64,000 nucleotides of DNA from Mycoplana azooxidifex (GTDB taxonomy: Bacteria; Pseudomonadota; Alphaproteobacteria; Rhizobiales; Rhizobiaceae), in contig NZ_JACIEE010000005.1 of assembly GCF_014196765.1 (NCBI RefSeq), positions 124,001 to 188,000 on the forward strand, in the 5' to 3' direction. The notes beneath the pieces are model-generated. The model searched no databases. It was given only the letters and a program-made list of their open reading frames with translations, and had not been told where the DNA came from. Both the position numbers and the translations under genes were made by a program. Positions 52,743 through 60,523 of this stretch are shown here, piece by piece (positions within the stretch are counted from its first letter, which is position 1; every line of letters begins with the position of its first letter).

Positions 52743-53144
52743 CTATGCGACTGCGTCGACTGGCGCAAGCCCCTCGCAACTCTCCAGGGTGTCCAACTCC
52801 TTGATAATCCCCAATACTCGCTGCTTCAGGCCATCCGGGAGGGACTGGATTGCCTTCTGCGCCTGCTCGCGAACATTGAACCGAACTGCCCTGCCTTTTC
52901 GTGGGATGAACCGGCGCAACTGCCCGTGCAGAGCGTCGCGCCTGGACAGGCGCTCGGCCTCGGCGTGCTGCGCCATGCCAAACTGGAACCTCTGCGTTTC
53001 GTCGAACTCCTCCAACAGAAGCATGCGCATGTCCGCTTCAGAGAAGCGCAGCGGGCCACTCTCCCGGCTCGACTGCAGGAAGCACATGACACCGTCTACG
53101 GACCGTACCTTTTCGAAATCAAGGCTCGGCAGATTCACGATCAC
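52743..53144 (-). CDS. Hypothetical protein of the early operon
   Basis: 133 aa from a GTG that overlaps the previous stop (GTGA). It is helical and rich in charged residues (EADMRMLLLEEFDETQRFQF; QAQKAIQSLPDGLKQRVLGI). It is the last gene of the leftward early (Cro) operon. No family is recognised. Confidence 0.6.
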   Translation of the reverse strand: MIVNLPSLDFEKVRSVDGVMCFLQSSRESGPLRFSEADMRMLLLEEFDETQRFQFGMAQHAEAERLSRRDALHGQLRRFIPRKGRAVRFNVREQAQKAIQSLPDGLKQRVLGIIKELDTLESCEGLAPVDAVA

Positions 53145-53350
53145 GTAATCCAAACCCGTGACGGCGGGTCGATCCGGTACCAACTGCCATCCGCGTCGAG
53201 GAAGTACTGCAGCCCCTCGGTGATGAAGTCGCCGGCCATGTCGTTGAACAGCAATTCGCAGATCGTGCCGTCCGCCTTGACGTCCTTCATCGGGCGCCAC
53301 GGGTTTTCGCGGTCGTGGGCCTCGCGGGCCTGTCGTTCGGCGATGGTCAC
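53141..53350 (-). CDS. Hypothetical protein of the early operon
   Basis: 69 aa, GTG start at 53350 coupled to the upstream frame. The sequence reads AERQAREAHDRENPWRPMKD, then CELLFNDMAGDF and YFLDADGSWYRIDPPSR. Short, acidic and beta-rich; similar anonymous proteins are frequent in phages of Rhizobiales. Confidence 0.6.
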   Translation of the reverse strand: MTIAERQAREAHDRENPWRPMKDVKADGTICELLFNDMAGDFITEGLQYFLDADGSWYRIDPPSRVWIT

Positions 53351-53430
53351 GCTGCCCCCTTCACAAATGCAAGTGGGGGCGTCGTCAAGTTTGCGGCAGC
53401 CGCGTTCTGCCTGCCGATCGTGTCAGTCAT
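53347..53430 (-). CDS. Possible short leader peptide (27 aa)
   Basis: ATG 53430 to TGA 53347, stop-start overlapped with the next gene (GTGA). It may serve mainly to couple translation. Weak evidence. Confidence 0.3.
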   Translation of the reverse strand: MTDTIGRQNAAAANLTTPPLAFVKGAA

Positions 53431-53478
53431 CGGAACATGTTGCGAGTTGGGTGGTTGTTGGACGCGGAGGTCGAGTTC

Positions 53479-53745
53479 ATGACCACACACAAAACCGGAA
53501 AATGGCTGAGAGCCGTCTTCGTTGAGATTGAGTTTGAGGAAGAAACAGCAGTGCTCCAGATCGACAACACGCGGGAGGCTGCCGAGTGCCTTTCGAACCT
53601 GTGGCCCTACGACGACGGGATCGAGTTCTTGAATGCTGTTCGGCTTTGCTCGGCAGCGATGGATGGGAGAACTGACGACGAGAGCGCCCGAGTTGCGTTC
53701 ATGGCGGCGGCCATGGAAGCCGACATCGCCGTTCCGATACATTGA
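53479..53745 (+). CDS. DUF982 family protein (copy 1)
   Basis: 88 aa from the ATG at 53479. DUF982 features: an aromatic strand (FVEIEFEEETAVLQIDNTREAAECL), NLWPYDDG, then a Cys-containing helix and ARVAFMAAAMEADI at the C-terminus. DUF982 is a small family nearly confined to Rhizobiales, often in many copies on plasmids and phages; its function is unknown. It is transcribed against the surrounding operon, so probably an accessory gene expressed in the lysogen. Confidence 0.8.
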   Translation: MTTHKTGKWLRAVFVEIEFEEETAVLQIDNTREAAECLSNLWPYDDGIEFLNAVRLCSAAMDGRTDDESARVAFMAAAMEADIAVPIH

Positions 53746-53888
53746 CACGTAATGCTTCATGCTGCTGCCCCTTGCTTAGGGCCCAGTTCCCGCGCATCCA
53801 GGCAAAAAACGCTTGCAATGCTGCGATTGGAGGGCGACTTACCGCCGAGGAAGCCCGAGTTGCCAAGCACTAGTCCGAGGACCGGAAG

Positions 53889-54137
53889 ATGGACCCGAAG
53901 TTTTGGAACAAGCCGATCTGTTTTGAAGCTGCCAGCTCGCAGGAGTGGCGCATAGTGAATAGCACGGCTGAGGCCGCGTTGATCTTGATGAACCAATGGC
54001 CTCTGGCGAGCGGAAAGAAGTTGGTCAAAGCCAAAAAGGTCTGCATCAAAGTGCTCGAAGGAAAGCGCTCGGTCGATAAAGCCCGCGTCGCCTTCATGAA
54101 GGCCGCCAAGGAAGCGCGCATACCTGTCGAAGGTTAG
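53889..54137 (+). CDS. DUF982 family protein (copy 2)
   Basis: 82 aa (CGGAAG before the ATG). It shows the same plan as copy 1: VNSTAEAALILMNQWPLASG, a Cys helix (KKVCIKVLEG) and DKARVAFMKAAKEARI. The copies share only the family motifs, so they are not a recent duplication. Confidence 0.8.
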   Translation: MDPKFWNKPICFEAASSQEWRIVNSTAEAALILMNQWPLASGKKLVKAKKVCIKVLEGKRSVDKARVAFMKAAKEARIPVEG

Positions 54138-54175
54138 CACACAGCCCCAAAGGCGTGCTCCTATCTGCCGCACGT

Positions 54176-54415
54176 TCATATCCCGCCCCTCTCTCGCTGT
54201 GCGTCCCTTTCAGCGGTTTCCCCAGCCAGAATAGCCGCGAGGAAGCTGCATGCGTCCCCAGCATCGCCGGCGCCGGGTGATGCCCACATCTCCATCCGGA
54301 CCAACTCGCCGAGTTGTCGTGCTTCCTCGTCGCCAAGCTTCGCGCAGAAGTCTTCCGCAGCCTTGCGGAAGCCGTAAGCGAGGTTGCAAAAATTGGCGTA
54401 ATCAGAATCCGTCAT
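54176..54415 (-). CDS. Hypothetical early protein
   Basis: 79 aa, helical and acidic (YANFCNLAYGFRKAAEDFCA; EEARQLGELVRMEMWAS). It overlaps the upstream stop by ATGA. No family is recognised. Confidence 0.6.
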   Translation of the reverse strand: MTDSDYANFCNLAYGFRKAAEDFCAKLGDEEARQLGELVRMEMWASPGAGDAGDACSFLAAILAGETAERDAQRERGGI

Positions 54416-54678
54416 GCCGCCACCTCGCCCTGACGAGGGTGCAACTCACGCGCCTGGTGCAACGCTTCAATGAAACTTGAGTGATCGACCCACTGTTTTG
54501 TCGACATATGAGCAGGCCACATCTCGTGATGAACATCGCGTGCGGCTATCCAGTAGCCGGTTGCACCTGGAACCTCCTCCAGCACGAAATTCGTCACTCT
54601 CCACTGATCGTTGCGCCACAATTCTACCTCTCCGGCGAGCAAACGGTTGTCGTCTAGACCGTGTTCGTCTCTGGTCAT
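54412..54678 (-). CDS. Hypothetical early protein
   Basis: 88 aa from the ATG at 54678, overlapping the helicase stop (ATGA). The start reads TRDEHGLDDNRLLAGEVELW; Trp-rich segments (WRVTNF, YWIAARDVHHEMW) follow. The function is unknown; it was likely coupled to the replication gene. Confidence 0.6.
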   Translation of the reverse strand: MTRDEHGLDDNRLLAGEVELWRNDQWRVTNFVLEEVPGATGYWIAARDVHHEMWPAHMSTKQWVDHSSFIEALHQARELHPRQGEVAA

Positions 54679-55424
54679 ATGTCTTCCTTTCCAAGCGGCT
54701 GATAGCTGTCTGGGATTGCTACAAAGCGCCGATCCACGCCGACGAATTCGAAGCGGACGGACCCGACCATTCCGCAAATCGGTTGGCGGCGAATCTTCTT
54801 GGCGATGACGAAGGTTTGCCCCCTCTCGTAGTCGCGGTAGACCACGATCCCGGCATCGGCTTTGTTGCGCCAATGTGCACTGCCGGCCAGGTCGTACAGG
54901 CTCGGCACTGGGTCCTTGCCGTCTTCCGTCGCCTTCAGCTTTGTAGGGTGGATGACCATCCAGACGGTGCAGTCGTGAAGCTTCCCGAACCGCTTGCACT
55001 TCGAGATGAGCTGCGAGACAAACTCGGTTTCCGTCATCTTGTCCGGTCGCGATGCTTCGATCTCGTTGTAAGGATCAAACACCACGTTTCTCACGCCGTA
55101 TCTGATGACCGCCGCCCTCGCGCGCTCCAGAAGCCAGTCGATCGACGGCGTGTGCTCGATCGTTCCGAGGAGGAAGACGCGCTCGCGAAGCCACAGCATT
55201 GCGTCCTCGACGTCGCCCGCACTCATTCGGATTGTCGGCCCGTCGTAAAAAGGATTACCCGCCCAGATTTCGCAGAGATCCGCAACCTGGTTTGCAAAGC
55301 CTGTCTCTGGCGAGAAGATTGCCCACTTCTCCTCCCGCATACGGGCGGTCTGAACGATCACCTGCGAAAGCCATCGGGACTTGCCGTGGTTAGGGCAACA
55401 GGCAGTGTTGGAAGTCTGGGACAT
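54675..55424 (-). CDS. Truncated primase-helicase (RecA-like helicase part only)
   Basis: 249 aa. The body matches the helicase half of Twinkle/T7-gp4-like phage primase-helicases: a P-loop PNHGKSRWL at the very N-terminus, FSPETG, a Walker B region (VRNVVFDPYNEIE) and the histidine motif VIHPTKL. Full-length relatives have ~350 more residues (zinc finger, TOPRIM). The first glycine of the P-loop is replaced by Cys (CCPNHGKS), because the gene starts just before it. The leftover short frame MNIDYVPDF, coupled to the upstream gene, looks like the original primase start. I infer an internal deletion; helicase activity is unlikely. Confidence 0.78.
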   Translation of the reverse strand: MSQTSNTACCPNHGKSRWLSQVIVQTARMREEKWAIFSPETGFANQVADLCEIWAGNPFYDGPTIRMSAGDVEDAMLWLRERVFLLGTIEHTPSIDWLLERARAAVIRYGVRNVVFDPYNEIEASRPDKMTETEFVSQLISKCKRFGKLHDCTVWMVIHPTKLKATEDGKDPVPSLYDLAGSAHWRNKADAGIVVYRDYERGQTFVIAKKIRRQPICGMVGSVRFEFVGVDRRFVAIPDSYQPLGKEDI

Positions 55425-55433
55425 AATCGATGT

Positions 55434-55718
55434 TCATTGGCGATCGTCCTCGCGTGACTTCTGCTGCCTTCTTTCCTGTCGATCACACCAGCGATGAGCA
55501 TCGCTGATGCTTTTCGCTTCCTTGTCCCAGTCATACTCGGCGCCGTACCATTCGAGCTTGTCGCCGAACCGCAGCGCCCTGAGCAAAAAATGTCGGCCGA
55601 GCGCCGTCATGGGCAACCTCACCACATTCCCAGCGGACTGGTCGAAGGCGCAACCAGATCGTGTCAGATGAACAGGAAAGAGGAATGTGCCGTCGCGCAG
55701 TGGAATGACCTTGATCAT
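55434..55718 (-). CDS. Hypothetical early protein
   Basis: 94 aa (VIPLRDGTFLFPVHLTRSGC; a basic end QERRQQKSREDD). It lies between Cro-operon genes and the helicase. Its stop overlaps an ATG that was probably the original primase start (55437). Confidence 0.6.
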   Translation of the reverse strand: MIKVIPLRDGTFLFPVHLTRSGCAFDQSAGNVVRLPMTALGRHFLLRALRFGDKLEWYGAEYDWDKEAKSISDAHRWCDRQERRQQKSREDDRQ

Positions 55719-55948
55719 CGATCGGGCCTCATGCGTATCTCCGGTGCATCCGGTCGCTCGGCGGCGCGCTGATAGTCTTCAGCCGCCTGCTGCAACACGC
55801 CCAGATGTTTTCGTTGAGTTTGGATTTCGTAATCGGGCCGCTTTTTCGGCCCGTTCGAGAATGTTTCCAGCCAGTCAGCCTTGGATGCCGCCATCCTGCG
55901 GATATCCTCGGCCATGTCGGCACAGGATAGTCGCTCCGGCGCCGACAT
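55715..55948 (-). CDS. Hypothetical early protein
   Basis: 77 aa from the ATG at 55948, coupled to the Cro-like gene by ATGA. Strongly helical and charged (CADMAEDIRRMAASKADWLE; RKHLGVLQQAAEDYQRAAE). Similar small proteins often follow cro in rhizobial phages. Confidence 0.6.
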   Translation of the reverse strand: MSAPERLSCADMAEDIRRMAASKADWLETFSNGPKKRPDYEIQTQRKHLGVLQQAAEDYQRAAERPDAPEIRMRPDR

Positions 55949-56205
55949 CAGGCAACCGCTCCCTCGGATCGCTTGCCAACGTAGACCTGCCGCACCTGAG
56001 CCCAAGACGCAGTCGTCACCTGGCCTTCGCTAATCATTTCCATCCGCAACAGGAGGTCGATAGGCGGGACACGCTCGCCGGTTTCATATCTCTGCCAGGT
56101 TCTCGCAGCGTTCTTTCCGGAGATGCCAAACATCGTCGCCGCGCCTGCCATCGTCAGCTTTCGAAGCTGTCGCCAGCGCTTTGGGGTTAAGGATTGATTT
56201 GCCAT
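55948..56205 (-). CDS. Cro-like helix-turn-helix repressor
   Basis: 85 aa. The HTH (AAATMFGISGKNAARTWQRYETGERVPP) is of the XRE/YdaS-like kind used by phage Cro proteins. It is divergent from the CI-like gene, with operators O1-O3 between them. It is first in the leftward early operon (55948-52743), transcribed from the TTGACT-N18-CTATAT promoter at 56212-56241. Likely role: second repressor favouring lytic growth. Confidence 0.8.
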   Translation of the reverse strand: MANQSLTPKRWRQLRKLTMAGAATMFGISGKNAARTWQRYETGERVPPIDLLLRMEMISEGQVTTASWAQVRQVYVGKRSEGAVA

Positions 56206-56211
56206 TCCGAA

Positions 56212-56241
56212 ATATAGCCATAACAGCTATATCCTAGTCAA
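56212..56241 (-). promoter_or_regulatory. Early leftward promoter (cro operon)
   Basis: Read leftward: TTGACT (56241-56236), 18-bp spacer, CTATAT (56217-56212). Operator O1 (56215-56229) covers the -10 and spacer. The layout is nearly identical to the promoter at 56945-56974. Confidence 0.8.
56215..56229. promoter_or_regulatory. Operator O1
   Basis: TAGCC-ATAAC-AGCTA, a 15-bp dyad inside the leftward promoter. Confidence 0.8.
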
Positions 56242-56250
56242 CCCCACCCT

Positions 56251-56265
56251 TAGCCAATTCGGTTA
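56251..56265. promoter_or_regulatory. Operator O2
   Basis: TAGCC-AATTC-GGTTA, one mismatch to the consensus, mid-way between the divergent genes. Confidence 0.7.
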
Positions 56266-56284
56266 TATATTTGGTAACGGCGTT

Positions 56285-56299
56285 GAGCCATAGTGGCTA
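56285..56299. promoter_or_regulatory. Operator O3
   Basis: GAGCC-ATAGT-GGCTA ends one base before the CI-like start codon, so binding here should autoregulate the repressor gene. Confidence 0.75.
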
Positions 56300-56300
56300 T

Positions 56301-56924
56301 ATGAAAAATCCTCAATCAAACCGCCTTTCCCAAGTTCGAAAAAGCAAAGGACTGACTCAACAGGCCTTGGCAGACAAACTCGGCATTCATTGGATCACCG
56401 TGAGCAAGCTGGAGCGCGGGGTCATGCAACTCACGTTCACCTGGATCGAACGGCTAGCCGAAGCTCTGGGCGTCCCGCCATCCGAACTATGGGCTCCACC
56501 CGTTAAGCGAACATTTGAAGTAGAGGCCAGAATTGTCGACGATGGCTCCCTCAAGAAGTTTGAAGCCCACGATGTCATTGCATTTTCGACCTATAGCCCC
56601 ATAAATCTTGATGCCGGGCATCTTGCCTACATTGTCGCAACGCGTGCGTTTGAGCCATTTCTGTGTGCCGGAGATGTAGTGGTGTTCGAGCCATACCTGT
56701 ACGGTGGCCCTTTGCCCGAGATGATGACGGGCCGCCTCAGCATCGCCCGCCCCACCCCGCGTGACGGCCTGGTCCTTACCTCCTTTCAAGGTCTTGATCG
56801 GGAAGGGAAACCAGCGTTCCGCCGGATGAATGGTGAACGATTTGAAATCCAACAAGACGACTTAGTCCTGTTTTTGAGCGGCTATGTTCCGTTATGGCTT
56901 CTCGGCAGTCCTGATGAACCATAG
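56301..56924 (+). CDS. CI-like prophage repressor
   Basis: 207 aa from the ATG at 56301 (the longer frame from 56271 would begin inside the operator region). The N-terminal HTH_3 domain (NRLSQVRKSKGLTQQALADK, then WITVSKLERG) is followed by an S24/LexA-like C-terminal region (DVIAFSTYSPI, LCAGDVVVFEP, GRLSIARP). I cannot point with certainty to the Ser/Lys self-cleavage pair, so RecA-stimulated cleavage is uncertain; the separate SOS box at 51128 may be the induction route. Likely maintains lysogeny by binding O1-O5. Confidence 0.85.
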   Translation: MKNPQSNRLSQVRKSKGLTQQALADKLGIHWITVSKLERGVMQLTFTWIERLAEALGVPPSELWAPPVKRTFEVEARIVDDGSLKKFEAHDVIAFSTYSPINLDAGHLAYIVATRAFEPFLCAGDVVVFEPYLYGGPLPEMMTGRLSIARPTPRDGLVLTSFQGLDREGKPAFRRMNGERFEIQQDDLVLFLSGYVPLWLLGSPDEP

Positions 56925-56936
56925 CCATTAAGGCTA
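56922..56936. promoter_or_regulatory. Operator O4
   Basis: TAGCC-ATTAA-GGCTA, a perfect 5+5 dyad that includes the CI-like stop codon. Confidence 0.8.
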
Positions 56937-56944
56937 AATTATAA

Positions 56945-56974
56945 TTTGACTTTCGCATAGCAGATATGGCTATA
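56945..56974 (+). promoter_or_regulatory. Early rightward promoter (int operon)
   Basis: TTGACT (56945-56950), 18-bp spacer, CTATAT (56969-56974), overlapped by operator O5. It should drive the seven-gene run from 57004 to the integrase. Confidence 0.8.
56958..56972. promoter_or_regulatory. Operator O5
   Basis: TAGCA-GATAT-GGCTA, inside the rightward promoter in the same position as O1 in the leftward one. Confidence 0.75.
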
Positions 56975-57003
56975 TCCCTTCATCTGAACCGATGGAGAGA
57001 TAA

Positions 57004-57699
57004 ATGGAAATTTCCACGCCCGAGAAATTGACGCCTGGCAGGCCTGAGGGCACGCCCCGAAAATTAAGCCCGATCACTCGCAACGCGCAGACCGTCGCAG
57101 CGATACTGGTCCATGCTGCCGGCCGAAACTTTGTGCCGTACGACGTCGTCGCGACCAATGTAGAGGCCGAGATCCGGGCGGGCACGTTCGGCGGATGCAA
57201 TCTAGAACCAGACGAGCAGATCCAAGGTGTGATCATGGGCATCACATCGCGTCTGATCCGTTGCGGACTTCTGGAATGCAATAGATACGATGAACCCCGC
57301 GGACGAGTTAGCTACGGCCAGAACACCGCGATCCGCGTCTCAGACGCCATGTCGATTTGCCTGGAGCAAGAGGCATACCGCATCGCCGACCCGGCAGAAG
57401 ATGTCCCTTATTTTGGAAGCGATGTAGCCGATGCGCTCGTGGAGCGAATGGGCAATGTCTATTTCAAAGTAATGAACAGCGCGGGACTGCATACGCAGAA
57501 GGACCATCTGTCCTTTACCTTCGGCAACGACATCACCTTTGAAAATATAGCCGCCGCGCAGGAACTCGCGCACCTGTTCGATACGGATGTCGAGGTCCGC
57601 AAGGGCATCGTTGCGCGCTGCTTTGCAGACGGCGCCGTCTATCTTGATCTGGGTGATGCCGATCTCGGCTTCAAGGACCACGACAGCGCACTGAACTAA
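57004..57699 (+). CDS. Hypothetical early protein, possible DNA-binding
   Basis: 231 aa, first gene of the rightward operon, with GAGAGATAA before the ATG. The N-terminal half reads like a winged-helix (AQTVAAILVHAAGRNFVPYD, GVIMGITSRLIRCGLLE); the C-terminal half is beta-rich (DVEVRKGIVARCFADGAVYL). No family is recognised. Its position right behind a CI-controlled promoter suggests a regulator or replication accessory. Confidence 0.6.
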   Translation: MEISTPEKLTPGRPEGTPRKLSPITRNAQTVAAILVHAAGRNFVPYDVVATNVEAEIRAGTFGGCNLEPDEQIQGVIMGITSRLIRCGLLECNRYDEPRGRVSYGQNTAIRVSDAMSICLEQEAYRIADPAEDVPYFGSDVADALVERMGNVYFKVMNSAGLHTQKDHLSFTFGNDITFENIAAAQELAHLFDTDVEVRKGIVARCFADGAVYLDLGDADLGFKDHDSALN

Positions 57700-57763
57700 A
57701 CGGGCAGCAGACGGGCCGTGTCGCCAAACCCGCCCGTCGCTGCGAGATCCACATCAACAAGGG

Positions 57764-58117
57764 ATGTCAAAAATGGACAAGCAGTCCAATAGCACAACTG
57801 CGCCCGCAGTTTCAATCGGGGAAGCCGCCGCGGCAGTCGTCGAGACCGTCGCAATGAAACGGAAGGACGCGAAGGCTCTTGAAGCGCTCCGCGACCTGGA
57901 AAACGAGATCTTCGATCTTGCCAGCATGGCCCAGATCATGGGTGACTTGCTCGACAACCTGACGAACCAGAATGAAAACGGGTCTGGGACTGTCCGTTAC
58001 GACATTCCCGAGAAGACCATGTCTATGCTCTGGTTCACCTGGCACGACGTCATCAAGCGCACCACGCGCCTGGAGAAGGCATTTTCTGCGGCATACCACG
58101 GGAGGGCCGCAGAATGA
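57764..58117 (+). CDS. Hypothetical early protein
   Basis: 117 aa (an ATG at 57773 is the alternative start). It is helical (AMKRKDAKALEALRDLENEI) with a conserved-looking WFTWHDVIKRTTRLEKAF motif, frequently seen in small rhizobial phage proteins. It overlaps the next start (ATGA). Confidence 0.6.
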   Translation: MSKMDKQSNSTTAPAVSIGEAAAAVVETVAMKRKDAKALEALRDLENEIFDLASMAQIMGDLLDNLTNQNENGSGTVRYDIPEKTMSMLWFTWHDVIKRTTRLEKAFSAAYHGRAAE

Positions 58118-58509
58118 CCGGGCGTGCCTTCAATTTCACCCGTCGCCAATCCCTCGGCCTCCTTGCCGCTGTCTCCGTCCCGCCAACGGCGGTCGTAGCC
58201 GTCGCGGCACAGCCGACTGAAAAGCCCTTCGATCTGCAGCACTGGCTTGATACGGCCGACGCCAGCGACGTCATTGCCTATCACACCGCCAAGCTCGTCG
58301 AAGCCATGGACGGCAAGGATGAGACCCGGGCCTACCGTGCCACCATCGACCACGAGAACGGCTTCATTCTCATCGTCGGCCATCCGAGCAAGGGGCGGGC
58401 CGGCACGGTCGCGAAGGTCCATATCGATGATGGTGCGCCGCTTCTCCCTGACGATGTAACCAGCACGACGGCCTTTGCGGACTGGGAGGCACGCCAATGC
58501 AAAGCATGA
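58114..58509 (+). CDS. Hypothetical protein with Tat-like N-terminus
   Basis: 131 aa. The N-terminus FNFTRRQSLGLLAAVSVPPTAVVAVAA has a twin-arginine and a hydrophobic core, as in Tat signal peptides, an unusual trait for a phage early gene. The rest (IAYHTAKLVEAMDGKDE; GFILIVGHPSKGRAG) is anonymous. It overlaps both neighbours. Confidence 0.6.
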   Translation: MTGRAFNFTRRQSLGLLAAVSVPPTAVVAVAAQPTEKPFDLQHWLDTADASDVIAYHTAKLVEAMDGKDETRAYRATIDHENGFILIVGHPSKGRAGTVAKVHIDDGAPLLPDDVTSTTAFADWEARQCKA

Positions 58510-58889
58510 GGCCCGACCAGATCAACATGGCCGGCATCTCCAGCTACGGATGGCAGGCGGCCCTCGACGCGCTCCAACTTGCCATCAACGGCATATCCGG
58601 TATCCGCGAGCAACCACGATGCGCAGGCAAGAACTCCCGCCAGTACAATGCCGCCGGGGAATATCTGGAGGATTTGCAGGGTATCCTGAACCGCGAGGTC
58701 GAGCGGTTGATCGCCGCGGCGACGTCGGACCAATGCGACGAAGAAGAGTGGCAGCACCGTGCCCAGATCCGTATCCAGGTCGCGGCCAGGGACAACGAGC
58801 TGAACCTTCTCGAAATGGCTGACTTTGCGTTGCGACTTCACAAGGAAGGACGCAACCGCCTCTCGGCTGAGGAGGGCAGCGAATGCTGA
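58497..58889 (+). CDS. Hypothetical early protein
   Basis: 130 aa, overlapping the previous gene by 13 bp and the next by 7 bp. It is helical and charged. A W-QAALDALQLAINGISG motif opens the sequence; the function is unknown. Confidence 0.6.
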   Translation: MQSMRPDQINMAGISSYGWQAALDALQLAINGISGIREQPRCAGKNSRQYNAAGEYLEDLQGILNREVERLIAAATSDQCDEEEWQHRAQIRIQVAARDNELNLLEMADFALRLHKEGRNRLSAEEGSEC

Positions 58890-59200
58890 CCGCCCTTATC
58901 GCCGAATACAAAGCAGCCGACGCAGCCTTCCGCAAGGCTTGCGACCTCTCGCTCCTCGATGCCGAGACTGATCCTCTGTACGATGCAAAGGAAGCCGCAG
59001 AACTCGATGTTCTGCGTGCTCCCTGCCTCACGCTCGACGACGTGCAGGCAAAGACCCGGCTCGCCCTCGCGGACGAGAGCATCTTCGACAGCCTCACGAA
59101 TTGCACGACCAACGGTGGCGAGCACGTCCTGACGATCTTCCTGTGCTCGTTGCTGGGTGAGGCTGTGGATAACATTGTGAACAGCGGGGAGAACCAGTGA
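58883..59200 (+). CDS. Hypothetical early protein
   Basis: 105 aa, acidic and helical (ALIAEYKAADAAFRKACDLS; LDVLRAPCLTLDDVQAKTRL). It resembles anonymous proteins that precede xis in rhizobial prophages. Coupled by overlap to the Xis gene (TGATG). Confidence 0.6.
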   Translation: MLTALIAEYKAADAAFRKACDLSLLDAETDPLYDAKEAAELDVLRAPCLTLDDVQAKTRLALADESIFDSLTNCTTNGGEHVLTIFLCSLLGEAVDNIVNSGENQ

Positions 59201-59493
59201 TGGAGACTATCTTCACGCCGGCGACCCTCGCCAAGCGGTGGGATTGCTCGGAACGTCATATCCGAAATCTGATCAATGAAGGAAAGCTCGGATGCTTCCG
59301 GCTCGGCGGCAAGCTGGTCCGAATCCGCGCGAGCGATGTGGAGAAGTTCGAATGTCAGAATGGAGAATCACCCGTCTCCGGGGAAAACTCGCCCTCACCT
59401 TCGAGCGCGACGGAAAACGTCAGCGTCATTCACTCGGCACCGATGATCCGCGCCAAGCTTACCTCATTGCGCCGGCCCTTTTCGCAGAGCTGA
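59200..59493 (+). CDS. xis: Excisionase (AlpA/HTH_17 family)
   Basis: 97 aa. The winged-helix motif is FTPATLAKRWDCSERHIRNL, then INEGKLGCFRLGGKLVRIRASDVEKFE. The C-terminus is Ser-rich and low in structure. The last 142 bp overlap the integrase start, so the two are made from one transcript in different frames. It should bend attR DNA and direct excision. Confidence 0.85.
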   Translation: METIFTPATLAKRWDCSERHIRNLINEGKLGCFRLGGKLVRIRASDVEKFECQNGESPVSGENSPSPSSATENVSVIHSAPMIRAKLTSLRRPFSQS

Positions 59494-60377
59494 CACGCCC
59501 CACCGGCAGGACCGTCCAGGATCTCTGGACGGCCTACATTCAAGACAAGGCCGGGAAAGCCGTTCTGGTCACCATGGAATACACATGGAAGGCGCTCAAG
59601 GAGCGCTTCGGTGCCAGAGACGGGGAAAGCATCACGAAGGAAGATTGCCGGGCGCATACGATCGCACGGCACCAGTCGGGGATAAGCGACGGCACCATTC
59701 ACACCGAGCTCGGGCACCTTCGCACGGTGCTGGTCTGGGCGGAGAAGAACCGGCTGATCGACAAGGCGCCGCAGATCGAGCGCCCGGCGAAGCCCGATCC
59801 GAAGGACCGATACCTCACGAGAGAAGAGGCACAACGCATCCTGGCAAGCGCAAAAACCCCTCACCTACGCACTGCCATTCATTTGATGCTCGGCACCGCG
59901 GCTCGCGTGACAGCAATCCTCGAACTGAAATGGGATCGCGTCGATTTCGACCGCAAGCTTATCCACCTGCGTGATCCTGACGACAAAGTGAAGAGGAAAG
60001 GGCGCGCGATCGTGCCGATCAATTCTACCCTGCTCACGGCGCTAAGGGATGCCCAGGCGGGTGCCCTTACTGACTACGTGGTGGAATGGGGCGGAGAGCC
60101 TGTGAAGAGCCTCAAGCGAGGCATTGCGACGGCGGCGCGGGAAGCGAAGATCAAGGACGTGTCGGCGCACGTCTTCCGGCACACGGCGGCGGTATGGATG
60201 GCCGAGGCCGGCGTGCCGATGGAGGAGATCAGCCAGTACCTCGGACACAGCAGCGCCGAGATCACGAGGAGGGTCTACGCCCGGTATTCGCCCGACCACT
60301 TGAGAAAAGCCGCCGACGCACTGAACCTCGGACTATACGTAGCACCCTCCCAAAACGGCAAAGCGCGGCGGGGCTAA
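59352..60377 (+). CDS. int: Tyrosine-type site-specific integrase
   Basis: 341 aa with the ATG at 59352 inside xis (the open frame extends further upstream, to 59292). It has an N-terminal SAM-like core-binding domain (~50-140) and a catalytic domain with Arg185 (GTAARVTAI), His273-x-x-Arg276 (HVFRH), His299 (YLGHSS) and Tyr309 (RRVYARY). All catalytic residues are present. It lies 146 bp from attR and should recombine at the tRNA-Val 3' half. Confidence 0.95.
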   Translation: MSEWRITRLRGKLALTFERDGKRQRHSLGTDDPRQAYLIAPALFAELTRPTGRTVQDLWTAYIQDKAGKAVLVTMEYTWKALKERFGARDGESITKEDCRAHTIARHQSGISDGTIHTELGHLRTVLVWAEKNRLIDKAPQIERPAKPDPKDRYLTREEAQRILASAKTPHLRTAIHLMLGTAARVTAILELKWDRVDFDRKLIHLRDPDDKVKRKGRAIVPINSTLLTALRDAQAGALTDYVVEWGGEPVKSLKRGIATAAREAKIKDVSAHVFRHTAAVWMAEAGVPMEEISQYLGHSSAEITRRVYARYSPDHLRKAADALNLGLYVAPSQNGKARRG

Positions 60378-60523
60378 CGAACGGTGAACATCGGCCCTAT
60401 ACGTAGTGCCCGCAGGTTCACTTGAACCTCGAAAACGGAACGCAGGGTGAATCAGCGCCGAAGACGCACTTTACGAAGCGCCCATTTCCAGGCTATTCCG
60501 AGGTTTCATTGGCGGGCCACTCT

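Noticed and set aside
60365..60400. Another SOS box near the integrase end (GAACGGTGAAC)
   Set aside because: The spacing between the GAAC half-sites is three bases, not seven.
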